DNA of 64,000 nucleotides from Daphnia carinata (GCF_022539665.2 NC_081338.1:4091679-4155678); one strand, 5' to 3'; counted from the stretch's first letter, positions 47,106-63,990 are shown. Made by a program: numbers and translations. Notes: generated from the sequence alone by a model not told the origin.

Positions 47106-48110
47106 AGAAGAACAGGAGGGCGGTTGCAATCCAGTTTGCGCTTACGGGGCTAACAAACATCCCAACTTATATTACAGCAACTACGATAGAAAATAAAACG
47201 ATGCGGCTGTTATATCTTAGCAAGTTATGATAGCAAACTACAAACTAAAAGAAATGTACAACATCCACTAAAAAACAAAAAAAAAAAAAAAAAACGGATC
47301 GTGTTTCAGTACCGGAGAGACGATAGACGTGAAGAGGCGAAATCGAAAGATTCCCCCAATGGATCCTCGTTTTTTTTTTTGTTTTTAAAGAAGAAAAAAA
47401 AAAGCGGGACGACTGCGGCAGTGCTGATGTTGTTTTTCACGCCGGAAATAATCGAGTCCCGCATTACCGGAAACACGTCGATGCGGGAAAAAAATATATA
47501 TATAAAAGGGAACCTTTTTTCTTTCTTTTTTCGTTGATTCCTTCGACGTAAAACCGCACACACTACACAGTCAGTTTCACGTCAACTTCCGGTCACTGTT
47601 ATGACAATCACATGGAAGATGAGGCCGTTGCCAAACGGATAAAACAAAATAAACGCTGGCCTTGCCGTACAATTTTCATCTTGCGTAACATTCGTGCGGA
47701 GTTTCAAGTTTCTTGATACTGGGCCGATGCTGACTTCCCCAACTGAGCCAATCCGCTATTGCCGGGGGGAAAAAAAAAACACAGAGAAAAAAAAAAAAAA
47801 AGTTTTAACAAGACGTTGAAGAAAAAAAAAAAAGGGGGGGGGGAACTGTGAACGAGGATCACGCAGCCGGGAGCGAAGAACTTGCGGCATCGGTTACTCG
47901 AGCTAAACTGGGAAAAGCAGTTGCTCAGACTCCTTTTCATTTTCTCTTTCTATCCCCGTTCTCTTTGATTTTTGTTTTTGTATTTGTTTTTTTTTTTTTT
48001 TTTTTTTTTTTTTATCTTCCTCTCTTTCTATTCCTTCCTATATCGCCTTCTGTGTTAGCCGCAGACGAACTATTTTCAGCCGGGAAAAAAAAAATGTACC
48101 TCCCCCGCGA
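45240..48110. other. Intergenic, nothing assigned
   Basis: A TATATATAAAAGGG at about 47494 could be a core promoter, but no exon could be linked to it. Long T and A runs (47066-47101, 47277-47294). Confidence 0.4.
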
Positions 48111-48117
48111 GTAGCAC

Positions 48118-50190
48118 ATGCAGGAACAAGATCCGCCACCTCAGCAAAGCCAAGGTTTTTTTATTCCTCTCACTTCGTTACAAACCCTTGGATTTAGCTT
48201 TCATCATCGTTAGATAAACTCTTCTTCTTTTTTTTTGTATTCATCGTCTCATCTTGCACCATGCCAGAAAAATGCAGCCTTCCTGTAAAGGTTTTTTGTT
48301 TTCGCTTTCCATCTCAGTCAACGGCAAATCGGAAATGAGTTCAGGTGACGTACGGTCCCTGCACGCACATCGATTCAATTGAATGGCTATATTAAGGTTA
48401 CGGCGTGGGGAGAAGTGATACAGAAATGTTTAACACGATGATGGATGAGTTTCGATGTTTCGGTGAAAAGGAAATAATTAAAATTGCGGTTTGATCGATT
48501 GATAATGTGACAACGTTGGACTGTTTACCTGTTTTTTTTTTCGTCCGATTGAAACTATACTCCATTTAATAATAACAAATAGCAGGTGCCAGAAACCATT
48601 GACGTGGACTTTTTTTTCTGGGTTTCCGCATGGAGTTTTATTTTGACGACAACGATTTCATATGGAGCGTTCGTCCTACCGACGGAAAACGAGTTGAAAG
48701 TCAGTTCGATGGTCTCTTGCAAAATCGATGGAAAAGGGCTGCAGAGACTGGCGTTTGCCGGTATCAGTTAAATAATCTGCAGACCAAAGTTCTTCCCGGT
48801 ACGTTTGGTTTCGTGGCACAGGTATAAATTTATTTTTGTTGTTTAGAGATGCGACTCTGCATGATCAGTTTCTAGAATTTATAGATCACCATCGTAAACA
48901 CATCAAGCTTGCACAAGTTTTATTTGGGGGGGGGGGATTGTAAAACCATTTCAGTTTCGATAGTTGTAGCAAGACTCTTACCAAGAATAATAAATTTATT
49001 CTGTTGCCCCTAAATACAGCTGAATGTAGACAGAGCTACTCAACGGAGGGTACCACAAAACTTGCAGAAAGTAAACAGCCCTTTTGATCCAATCGAGTTC
49101 AACTTCAACAAAGTTGCAGCTCAAGAGGTTTTGTTGAAGCCAGTCCATAAAGAAGCTTCTGGCAAAACAGAGGACAATGCTGCTGTTATAATCAATGTTA
49201 GTCCTTTAGAGTTTGGCAACAGTCTACTTGTCCCTAGTGTGACAGCAAACATCCCTCAAAGAGTCACTCAAGAGGGACTTGATCTCCTTGTGAGGCTAAT
49301 GCTTCTCAGCAGTGATGTGTAAATATGTGAATGATATTATTCTATACTAACATAATTGTCTTTGTCATCTTGTAACTCTGCCTTTGTTTTAGGAATTTAA
49401 AGGCTGGTTTCAACAGCCCTGGAGGTTATGCATCTGTTAATCATCAACACTATCATCTCTACTATCTCCGTCAGAGACTCTACCTCGAAACTGCGGTTGT
49501 AACTCAATTACCTATAACTATTTCCGTTCCAATAATTGTTAGGATTTTATCGATTAGAGTGTGGAACATATTGCTGGGCCGTGCTTCGCGCTAACTGATT
49601 TTCCTTCCAAAGGATTTGCTTTTCAACTTCACAACGATCCAGCTCTTCTTGCCAAGTACACTCATCTGAAATATAATTTGCTGTACGCTAAATCAAATTG
49701 TTCTTTTTCCCGAATGCAGGAATGTATTCATTCTGGTCTCACACCTTTGTGCAAATGAAATTGCTCATAATCTGTTTATGACGCGAGGAAAACGTTTCGA
49801 CGAAACACCTACAGATGCCTATGATACAGTACGGGTGTTCGTCTGGGCTAGGGAACCCACGTTCGGTATGATCTAAATAAAAGCATATAAAATTCTAATT
49901 TCCCTTTTGGTTAACTGTCGAGCATTATAAATAGGAGTCAAAGAAGAAATAGGTTTCAATCCTGCCCTTTGCGAATTAGCCGGACACCTTTTAATCAAAG
50001 GTTGGCTTTGTTGTGAAAATGTAAATGAACGTTCTCGCAATGATGTGGCACTTATATTTTTTTTTTTACAGAACCTCAAGCGTACGAAGTCGTGACAGAA
50101 AAGGATGCTGCCGAAATGCTCGACAGCATCACTAGGCCATGGTACCATCAAGTCCGCGAAAACATACACAATCTCTTTCTTGCCACGTAG
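48118..50190 (+). CDS. GDPGP1: GDP-D-glucose phosphorylase
   Basis: Cytosolic enzyme of the HIT superfamily that splits GDP-D-glucose with phosphate to GDP and glucose 1-phosphate, clearing a wrongly made nucleotide sugar. Exons 48630-48821, 49020-49318, 49393-49498, 49558-49655, 49720-49865, 49935-50000 and 50072-50190 give 341 aa with all phases correct. Family blocks are LPGTFGFVAQLN, SPFDPIEFNFNK, INVSPLEFGN, the HIT-like SVNHQHYH with the catalytic His motif (human NHLHLH), and ANEIAHNLFMTRG. An upstream exon 48118-48152 (ATG, MQEQDPPPQQSQ) can splice in phase to 48593, but the frame then breaks at a run of eight T at 48609; the start at 48630 avoids this. Confidence 0.9.
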
Positions 50191-50727
50191 TCAAAAATGA
50201 TTACCCAGTTGACAGATGGCTGACGAAAATGGCTGTTGTAATTAAATAATGCCAGCTTTTCATCTGAGTCTTCGGGCGCATAGTGAAACTCATTTTCGAT
50301 TTTTTTTTTTCTTTTCGTTATTTTAGTTTGGAGCGCAGCCACGCCTTGGTGGTCGTTTGCTCATATACAAAATGCTGACCAGTGAAAGGGCCTTTTTTTT
50401 ATTTTGTCGTAACGTAATTTTTCATTTTGACATGATAATTACGTGTCACCCTCGCGACGATGATAGATTCGCAAAAAATTCTTTAGGATCTTAGTTATTT
50501 GTGTTACGCTCTGAGCTGAAATTGTAAGAAATTCTAAAGTTTCACAGCAAAACTTTGCATCACGTTTGAAAAACTCGAGGAATAGTTTCCGTTTGACCTT
50601 ATAAAAAAGTGTACCACAGAATACTCTTAGAACTTTGAGGGATGCGTTGATTCAATTGTACAATAGCCGAATACTCCTACGATTCTGTAAGCGTGCATTA
50701 ATGCAATGCGTGTAAGGTAATTCTTAA

Positions 50728-50815
50728 GACTGCCATCTAGCGTGGTGAATGCAAACTTTACTAAGTTAACCGATAGATGACGTAGAAGTTGGCGGCTACG
50801 TCAACATCTAGCGAC
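50728..50815. promoter_or_regulatory. CTAGATGG motif cluster upstream of COPA
   Basis: Three related motifs lie 80-165 bp before the COPA start: CCATCTAGCG at 50733, CGATAGATGACG at 50771 and CATCTAGCG at 50805. The first resembles the core of the CTCF binding motif (TAGATGGCAG on the minus strand). Their grouping before a housekeeping start suggests a promoter or insulator role. Confidence 0.4.
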
Positions 50816-50880
50816 GTGGCTTACTGTCATTTCTATTTCTGAAATCCTGTGCTGAAATTGTCGGTGGTCCCACCGGTTGA

Positions 50881-55436
<4,556 letters not shown>

Positions 55437-55660
55437 ATCATCCCCTTTATTCCAAAAATTTGTGTGCTGGACATATCCCCAGTATTTCGATCAATAATTT
55501 GTTATTTTTAGTTTGCTTTTTGCGATGTTGGTTTGTTAAATTCTGGGGACTACGATCATATACCAGGACAATCTGGAGTTCCAATATAACTGAAGCATAA
55601 ACCATAAAGATACCTTATCAGTGTACGTGTATGCTTGATTTATTTTCTAGATATAACTGA

Positions 55661-56518
55661 TCACAGTATAATACCATTTAGTTGAGACATTACAGTTTTG
55701 AAATCAACATCATCAAGGTTAACATTTGCAAACAAATCATAAGTTGAACTAATCACCTTTGGGTCCAAAATTTGGTCTTCAAGAGGCCTAGAGCACACTT
55801 TATAAACAAACAATAATCCTGATATCACAATTGAAACCCCTATAGGACAAAGCATATGCCATGGTTTTAATCTTTTCTCTTGATCCCCAATCTCAGCTGC
55901 TGGCTGAATAAGATCTTTCCATTTATCAAGCAAATTGGCCACACTTTCATTCTCCTATTGAAGATAAATGAATATTACACTTAGGAGATCAGATAGCAAT
56001 AGGTAACTCAACCTGCATTCCAATATCCTGTCCTAAACTTCTCATCCAATTTACATTAGCATTCTTGAATATCTGGGCAGACATATTAAGACTATTGAGG
56101 ATTTGACTCTTCAGACGATAAAGCTTGGTTTGATTCTGGGTGATATAGGCTATGCAAGATGGACGAACACCACCTCTTGCTTGAGGGTCCTTTAGGGTGA
56201 AATAGTGGAGGATGGCATGGAAATTCTGAATGATGTTGGTCCGAATACAAGGCACATCAGATACCTCCTCCCATTTTTCTCTAAAATAAAAATTAGTTTA
56301 GAGATACTCTCAAAACATGTCCAGTAATGCAAAACAAACCCAGGGAAATTCTGATAATCTGTTGTCATTATGTATAGTAAAAATTCATCCAGATTGAAAT
56401 GCTCATTATTATTCAAATGAGGTAGAATCGCAGGGATAGTAATAACACATCGAGGTCCTTCGACTTCGCAGAATTCGCTTATTAGAATGAAGTCCTTGAT
56501 TGTCTGATGACCAGCCAT
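55661..56518 (-). CDS. Short SMCR8-like longin protein with a membrane anchor, 246 aa
   Basis: Minus-strand exons 56518-56340, 56280-56013 and 55954-55661 join in phase (2, then 0). Residues 7-56 (KDFILISEFCEVEGPR...FNLDEFLLYIMTTDYQ) match the start of the longin domain of SMCR8, a DENN protein of the C9orf72 complex that acts in autophagy and lysosome signalling. Residues 80-115 (LKDPQARGGVRPSCIAYI) match the next block of that domain. SMCR8 is about 937 aa in human; here the protein ends after a hydrophobic segment at about residues 183-201 (GVSIVISGLLFVYKV) and a 45-residue tail. There is no DENN part. AATAAA follows at 55644-55639. The gene ends 225 bp from COPA, tail to tail, and starts head to head with TAK1. 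Confidence 0.8.
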
Positions 56519-56835
56519 AGTATGGAAAATCGCAATAAATTTTTTTTATTAGCAGCGAAGGTAGCTGAATTCGAAGCTGCTATATCACCCACAAACGCAG
56601 GAGTGATAATAACATTAAACTCTTAACATGTTGGTTTGAAAAAGTACACCGTTATATTTTTTTTCTCCATGTTTTTCCCACAGGGATTTCCTAATTGAGA
56701 CGTCTGCTCCTTCCCTGTTCTGCATGGTTAAAATTTTCCCGATAGATGACCTTAAGAAGAATTGAAATTCCGAACCAGACGAAAGTTCATACGAAAATCT
56801 TGTTTAGCAACTTTGTGTAAATATAATTTATAATA
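56519..56835. promoter_or_regulatory. Shared divergent promoter region
   Basis: Only 317 bp separate the start codons of the minus-strand longin gene and the plus-strand TAK1 gene. No TATA box is obvious. Both genes must start transcription here, so a bidirectional promoter is likely. Confidence 0.6.
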
Positions 56836-59800
56836 ATGGCTTCACCAGAAATATTTCCAGATGATTTAAAAGTAATTCCAGAGCATATGGAAATTGACAT
56901 AAATGAAGTTGAGGAATTACGGGTTTGTAATTATATACCGGCTTATTATAGGATTTGATTAAATTCTAATTGATTGCGTATTGTGCAGGAAATCGGAAGG
57001 GGCACATTTGGTGTTGTTTGTCGGGGTATTTGGAGATCAAAAATCGTGGCAGTTAAAAAAATTAACACATCAGCTGAACAGAAAACCTTCATGATTGAGG
57101 TTAGGCAGTTGTCACGAGTATCTCACCCCAACATTGTAAAGCTGTATGGAGCTTCAACAAAGAAACCAGTTTGCCTTCTCATGGAATTGGCTGAAGCTTC
57201 TTTATATGATGGTAAAACCACTTACATCTCACAAAAAAGCAGATATAATTATTCTGTTAAAATTTAGTTCTACAGTGTCGCTCAAAAATATTTTATACCT
57301 TCCATCATGCCATGAACTGGGCTTTGCAGTGTGCGAGAGGTGTAGCTTACCTCCATGGCATGAAACCTTCTCCCATCATTCACAGGTTTATTTTCTTGGT
57401 TGGAAATCAAGCTAAACCTAATTAAATGTTCTGTTACAATGCTGTAGAGATCTAAAGCCACCAAACCTGCTATTGATGATGGAAGGCCGAGTATTGAAAA
57501 TCTGTGATTTTGGTACTGCCTGTGACATGAGAACTCAGATGACCAATGGTCAGGGTAGTGCTGCATGGATGGCACCTGAAGTTTTTGAAGGTAAAACCTT
57601 TAAATATGTCTAATATTTTACATCATTTTGATATTTATCTTTTTATTATTTCTAGGCAACCATTATACCGAAAAATGTGATGTATTTAGCTGGAGCATTA
57701 TACTGTGGGAGTTATTAGCTCGTCAAAAACCGTTTTGTCACATTTCTGACACGGCTTTTACTATAATGTGGGCCATCCATACAGGGAAACGTCCTCCTCT
57801 CATTAGAGGCTGTCCCGTTCCGCTGGAAAAAGTTATGATCAGGTAAGAATCTTAATTCGTTGAACTTTCTATGTGGTTGCATGTGTTCAGAATCTTTTTG
57901 CACACCAAAGTTGCTGGAGTAAAGACCCTCACAACAGGCCATCGATGGAACAAGTCGTCAAAGAAATGTCGCACTTGTTTCAATTTTTCCCTGATGAAGT
58001 CGAACCACTGGAATACCCTAATCAGTCAGATTTGGTTGACGCTGGAGGTAATGCGACAATTAATCACGATTTGAACACCTTGAATGACAGTAATGTGCTC
58101 TAGGCTCTAGCTCGGACATTTATGGCAGTGAGAAGAGTTTGAGCAACTCTTCTTGCTCTAGCGCAATTTTAACATCACTGCCTGTACCTAGAACAGACCA
58201 TTACCATTCACCCCGTCATCCGGTGGCACACACCAATCAAGAAGCTGCGGAAAGCTTACTGCCGTCTTTTAAAAATCTGCTGAGCGAAGAGGAAAACATG
58301 CTACAGCCCGGTCGGTCGTTTGTCACGCCCAGCAGCCTTAAGCTACTTTCACCGAGAATAATAGGAGGCACCAGCACTGTTAGCGAGCCTCTGCATTTAA
58401 TCATTGGCGCAGAAAGTGATGAATCAGCCGAAGGCTATGCCATACCACCACTGGGAGAGGATTTCCTACTGGGTGGTCAAGGGAGAGCACAGCCGCCTTA
58501 CGAGGCACGCATGGTGAATGAAAAGCTGGGCAGACCAGGGCCAATTGAAACTCATCGTCGACCGCAGCAGTTTCAATATCCATTAAAAAGAAGATCAGCT
58601 GACTTTCCTCATGTGGAAATGTGTGTGCCTTCTTCCCCGGTTCCATCTTTTCCAGTTCTTCAACCATATTCATCTGGCTGGAGCGGGGCAGAAGCCAGAC
58701 GAGCCGAAGAATCCGGAAACGTTGGTAGCAGTGGCCATCGCAGATCCTCCTCACATGGAAATCCTTCCCAGGTATGGACTGGTGTCACGCAGCAGCAATC
58801 AATGCCTTGCATTTCCAACATGCCCGGTCAAGAACGCAATCCTCGTCATATTGGTGAGTGATTTTTTATGATACCTAAATGTATGTAACGAACCCAGAAA
58901 GGTACAGATGTATTTGGGCTACGCCAGTATGTCTGCAAACGTGACTCAGTTCTTAGTACGCAGTCGTTTGCATACTTAATACATGCGTCAGCAAGGCGTA
59001 TGCATCACCCGACCGACATTTTGGACCTTACCGAAGCGTTGACACATTAACCCAGCAAAGAAGAAAGCAAAGAAAATTGAAGAAATGGAATGACTGCAGA
59101 AAAGAAATAGAAAAGATTTGGGGTAGGGGGAGGCGAGGTGGAATGTGAAACACGTCAACTCGACCGTGTTGCGTAACTCACAAGAATCTTGCTCATTTGT
59201 AGAAAAAAATGCTTTGATTTTAAACTGAATTAGAGTCGGAAGGGACCCACATTTTTCTTAATGATTTGAAATATCGGCCAGTATTCGATTTATGTTTCAA
59301 GACAAATTCAGTGATGCTAGCTTGATCTAGCATTTGTTTAGAACTAGTGAAGGCTCGCTGTGATGATTCACATGTACACGGACAGGATGCGCACGCGGGA
59401 TATTTTTAACGCACACATTTGCTATTAGCTATCGGACCCCTCCTTTCTAGCCTTTTCTACAGTCCTAAGCTTTTCCTTTCCCCTCTCGTTCTTTGTCTCT
59501 GTTTTACTCTCCGCGTGTAGCGGAGGAAGAAATCCAAGGTCTAGTTATAAAAATCTAACAGTCAACACGCCGATCTCACCACGACCGAGTCGAATCTACC
59601 CGAATTCGTGCAATAAAAACGACATGCAAATGGATTTAAGTGATCGAATGGCGGAATTCCTTACGTCGGCGATGGAGTCGGTCGCGTCGCAATTCGGCGA
59701 TGATGCCGAAGTAACGGAGATTAGCATTTTGTGCTGGCATTATTGGTGGTTTCTCTACTGTACGTGAACTGTTCCTTGAATCCCCAAGTTTTGATTATCG

Positions 59801-60489
59801 AGAAGAATGCATACTGGATATGTTTGCAAATCTCTAAATTATCTGTTCATCGGTCGTGCCTTTCTTTTGTTTACAGGTGAAAGCAATTCCGTGACAGGAG
59901 AACAGCCGATCGACGATATTTTTTTCATGTTGCATCCATCGCTGCGACCTATCCCACCATGTCCCACTAGTCAAGTGTCAATGAGGGTTTACGAAGAACA
60001 CCGAAAGGTAACGTAAATATGGACATTCCTTTGACATGAAAAAAAATTAATGTTATTTGTTTTTTTAAAGATGGCGAAAGAATATCTGGAAGTCCAGAAG
60101 GAGCTGCAGTGGATGACCAAATATTGCAACGAACTGGTCGAACATCTGGAAGAGACCAAAAAACGACAACAAACTGAACAACGGCGATCTAGTCAACAGC
60201 CGCTGGAACAAACGGACTTGCAAAGATCGGTGGAAGAGTTTGTTCGGCTCGAAAACGAGAAAAAGAGCCTCCTTGAATTCCATCGAAATCTTAAAGAGCA
60301 ACTAAGCAAGGTGCATCAAGAGCAGCTACAGATGCAGCAGCAACAACAAGTTCCACAGCCTGCTGATAATTCGAGGTCGTCACCTTTACCTGATGACGGT
60401 TGGGTTGTGCTTTCACGTATGGCTTTTTTTTCTATTAAAATTTTGTCTTACTGTTAATTGATTTCCCTCTTTTGAATTTAGGTATCTAA
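56836..60489 (+). CDS. MAP3K7: MAP3K7 / TAK1 kinase, 709 aa
   Basis: Cytoplasmic Ser/Thr kinase that passes signals from immune and TGF-beta-type receptors to IKK and JNK/p38 with TAB partners. Exons: 56836-56922, 56989-57211, 57268-57385, 57448-57590, 57656-57842, 57911-58047, 58104-58853, 59877-60007, 60071-60416, 60482-60489; all phases agree. Kinase domain about residues 30-295: GRGTFGVV loop, catalytic Lys about 52 (VAVKK), HRDLKPPN about 142, DFG about 163, and [13 protein letters not shown] as activation loop. A Ser-rich middle follows. The C-terminus ([10 protein letters not shown], then a coiled coil [13 protein letters not shown] to KVHQEQLQ) matches the TAB2/3-binding end of TAK1. 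The acceptor before exon 6 (ACCAAAG) is weak. AATAAA near 60950. Confidence 0.95.
59540..59759 (+). CDS. Possible alternative first exon of TAK1
   Basis: Inside the 1-kb intron before exon 8 lies ATG at 59624 with an open frame of 45 codons ([17 protein letters not shown], then [17 protein letters not shown], ending WWFLYC) up to a strong donor GTACGTGA at 59760. It ends in phase 1, exactly what exon 8 needs. TATAAAAA at about 59546 lies some 80 bases before the ATG. Splicing to exons 8-10 would give 206 aa with the TAB-binding coiled coil and no kinase. Not known from the family as far as I can say; it could be chance, at roughly one in three for phase alone. Confidence 0.45.
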
Positions 60490-61600
60490 AATAATGGAAT
60501 CCAGTTGTTCCTGAACAATCGCAGTTGTTTTTGTCTTTCATCTCGTTATATGTATCTCATCGTACAAACCCTTTCACATTCATCTAGAATTATATGTTAA
60601 ACGCTGCGTCAAGTTCCTCACCCAAGTTGGTATGGAATATCAACCGGGTTTTATGTTTTCTTTTTTGCAGTTGCCGCCAAAGTTTTTCTTGTGGCCTTAT
60701 AATCTTGGCTTGACATCGGCCACGCTCTGGCTAGATTTAGCTTGCAAAAAAGGTGCTGTGTGATTATTGCGGCGAGCCGTACACCTCTAGCCTACCGTTC
60801 GCATTCAGACTCGAACTATATATTTTTTTTTTTCAGTCTTACTTTTTAAATAACTTTTTTTCATTCTAACTTTTCGCCACCGAGACTGTTGACTATAAAC
60901 AAAATCCATCTAAGATAGGTGCCGTTCAGGAAGACAAGGGAGGAACATAAATAAACATGTTCGTTTTTATCTTTCGAGGAAACGAACTCTATGTCCAAAA
61001 GTTGTCATGAATGTCCTCCTGAAATAGAATGGAATTTTTGGATGCTTGAATTGTCACACACGAATTTAAGAGTAAATCCTTTGCTAAATGACAACATTTG
61101 AAAGAAAGCCAAAAAATTTTTTGGGTTGGACAAGTTAAAGGTATCGTTTTTGTTGGCGTCCCACTTTGGCAGGGCAGTCAGTTGTAAGTTGACGATTTGA
61201 AAAATTTCTTTTAGTCAAAAAGATTCTAGACTAAAGTGGTGCATGTACATAGATCGATATTTGTCCATAAAAATGTTCGTTGTATTAACGAAGCGGCGAA
61301 AAGTTATGGAAGCAGCAAAATAAAGTTATCTCGTAGCCATTTTTGTCATATTTATTCGTTTGGAAGACGTATCTTGTTAAATTTTTTGTACTATCACTTT
61401 AGGAAAAAAAAAATTAGCGTTATCGGAATCTTTATTGCATCGATGCCACATTCGTCATCGAGGTTGCTCAACAGGCGTTGCATGTGTCCGAAACGTCCAC
61501 CATCGTGTTGAAAGCACTGCCGTATGGTTGGTGACGAAATACTTATCCTATGAGGCAGCATTCGTGGTCATACGTACTCCAGTAGAAGCTAGTCATTCTA
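60490..61600. other. TAK1 3' region and intergenic
   Basis: Probably the 3' UTR of TAK1, ending after AATAAA near 60950. Beyond it I see no supported gene. Confidence 0.5.
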
Positions 61601-61608
61601 TAAACATG

Positions 61609-62441
61609 GGTAGCCGGTGAAATAGGACTGAAACGAAATAGGACTGGAGAAATAGGACTGAAAATTTCCAGTCCTATTTCTACCGGAGAAATAGGACTGG
61701 GAGAAATAGGACTGACTTTTAAAAACTTTTAGGACAGTCCTATTTCTCCATGGCATCAGTCCTATTTCTCCTCGGCATCAGTCCTATTTCTCCTTAGAAA
61801 TAGTTCTATTTCATCTACCTTGTTCCAAGAGGAACGATGAGCCTCCAATCCGGTGGGCAATGTATTACGTAAGAGCGGCGGCTTATATCCGTTTCCCTTT
61901 TTAAAAAACCGATGGTGTTAACTCATTAGATAAATGGTTCACAAAACTTTTTTTTCTTATCCTATTTTAATTTAAATTACAGGGGAACATGAACTATATT
62001 GTATTTAATAGAGTTCATTTAACAAACTACTATTAGACATACTACAGAAATATTTATTACTTATATCGCACATTATGTGGTCATAACCAACTTTTCCAAT
62101 TGAACTAATGTTTTACTATTTCATACATCTTTCGTTATATACAGCTCTTACATATTCTGATTTTGCTCTAATAATATTTTATTAAATGAACTCCATTAGA
62201 TTCAAAATAATTCATGTTCCCTGTTGGAGGCTCATCGTTCCCCTTGGAACAAGGTAAATGAAATAGAACTATTTCTTAGGAGAAATAGGACTGATGCCGA
62301 GGAGAAATAGGACTGTCCTAAAAGTTTTTAAAAGTCAGTCCTATTTCTCCCAGTCCTATTTCTCCGGTAGAAATAGGACTGGAAATTTTCAGTCCTATTT
62401 TTCCAGTCCTATTTCGTTTCAGTCCTATTTCACCGCCAATC
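61609..62441. mobile_element. Fold-back element with long composite inverted repeats
   Basis: Left arm 61616-61849 and right arm 62224-62434 are reverse complements. Each arm is built of many direct and inverted copies of GAAATAGGACTG (for example with TCTCC or GATGCC spacers). The left arm has one extra unit of about 23 bp. The outer ends read GGTGAAATAGG and CCTATTTCACC. The direct repeat TAAACATG at 61601-61608 and 62442-62449 would be an 8-bp target duplication, as in hAT-type insertions; a 3-bp GCC duplication right at the arm ends is the other reading. The 375-bp AT-rich centre codes for nothing, so the element is non-autonomous. Confidence 0.8.
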
Positions 62442-62828
62442 TAAACATGTCATAGATAAGAAAATTACTAATTACTATCATGTGTAAGAAGACATTGCAA
62501 ACTGCACTGAAAGGTAACCTCATGTCAATAATCGATAATAATTGTTTCTAATACATATGTGAAAAAACACAAAAGGTAAGAGAAAAAAAATTTTATTTTA
62601 CAACCTAATGCTTTTTCAAAACCAAATTTCATTTTAGTTGCTGTCATTGTTTACATTTACAATTGGCCTGTTTTGGCCTTGATTCCCACGAATTTCTGAA
62701 AACGACACCACTGTACACAAACATGAGTGGTGGGCGGTAATTTCCTATGAATCGAGGTGGATTCTACAACAGAGATTTGCTCGATTCTAGTTTGCAATTC
62801 GAAAACACAATTGTTTTCGGCTTTCGTC

Positions 62829-63990
62829 ATGCAGAAATGTGTTATAACAATTCTTTCTCTTTTATATAACTTGCTAAAATATGGAGAAACAGCGTGTTAC
62901 TATTCATCGAACGTAAACAAAAGTTCTCTGCTACTCTCTAGGGAAAAGTAACGTATATTGTTTGGTATTTTCTTTATTTCAGGCTTGTCCCCAAGTTAAA
63001 AAAGACTTCTTGAATGTGCATATTGTTCCCCATTCTCATGATGGTAAAAAACTGCTTACTTTATTGGTAGTGAAAAGCTGTAAATTCCATACATGATCTA
63101 ATCATATGTCTCCTTGGCAGACGTTGGCTGGTTGAAAACCGTTGAGCAGTATTATTATGGAGGTATGGCTGAGGAAAAATCACAGGTCTTTGCATGATAA
63201 ATTGATGTCTTTTTGACATTTGTTCTTTTGTGACTTGCAGCTAATAACTCAATCCAGAATGCTGGTGTTCAGTATATTTATGATTCAGTTCTGGAAGAAC
63301 TGTGGAAGGATTCAGAGAAGAAGTTTGTTAGTGTTGAGATGGAGTTTTTTTCACACTGGTGGAAAGAACAAGGCAGCCATACGAAAAGAAAAATCCACAA
63401 AGTAGTTGAAAGGTAGTATAGGGATTGTGAGAAGTAATGTTTTTCTGTTTTTGTAGTCTTCACATTCTTTGTTTTGCTTTTTTGTAGAGGACAACTAGAA
63501 TTTGTTGGCGGAGGCTGGTGCATGAACGATGAAGCTGACGCGTCGGTATTATTTAGCAATGTAGAAAATAATATTAGTTTAACAAAAATACTCATAAAAC
63601 ATAATTGTTGCACAGTACGTCGACATCATCGATCAAATGACTCTGGGATTAAAATTTCTGAATGATACGTTTGGCGGTTGTGCTGCGCCAAAAGCTGTCT
63701 GGCAGATCGACCCATTCGGGCACTCAAGAGAGCAGGCCTCCATTTTCGCACAAATGGGTTTTGAATACCTCTTTCTCGGTAGGATTGACTACCAAGACAA
63801 AGCTGCTCGATTAAGCAACAGAGAAATGGAGATGACGTGGGTTGCGTCTGATAGTTTGAACACCAGCATCTTCACTGGAGTGTTGTATAATACGTACGGC
63901 CCTCCGCCTGGATTTTGTTTCGATGTTCTTTGTGGTGATGAAACAATTGTGGATGATCCGGATAGCCCCATGTTCAACATTGATCGCCGA
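62829..63990 (+). CDS. Lysosomal alpha-mannosidase, 5' part, cut by window end
   Basis: Glycoside hydrolase family 38 enzyme that trims alpha-mannose from N-glycans in the lysosome. Exons 62829-62912, 62993-63053, 63121-63162, 63241-63412, 63488-63545 and 63616-63990 join in phase. Residues 1-23 (MQKCVITILSLLYNLL) are the signal peptide, so the start is well placed. Family motifs: HSHDDVGWLKT with the zinc-binding His and Asp, EMEFFSHWW, GGGWCMNDEA, and WQIDPFGHSREQAS with the nucleophile Asp, then GRIDYQDK. The usual THY after NDEA is ASY here. The last exon ends with donor GTAAGT at 63991, so the C-terminal half lies outside. The full enzyme is about 1000 aa. Confidence 0.93.
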
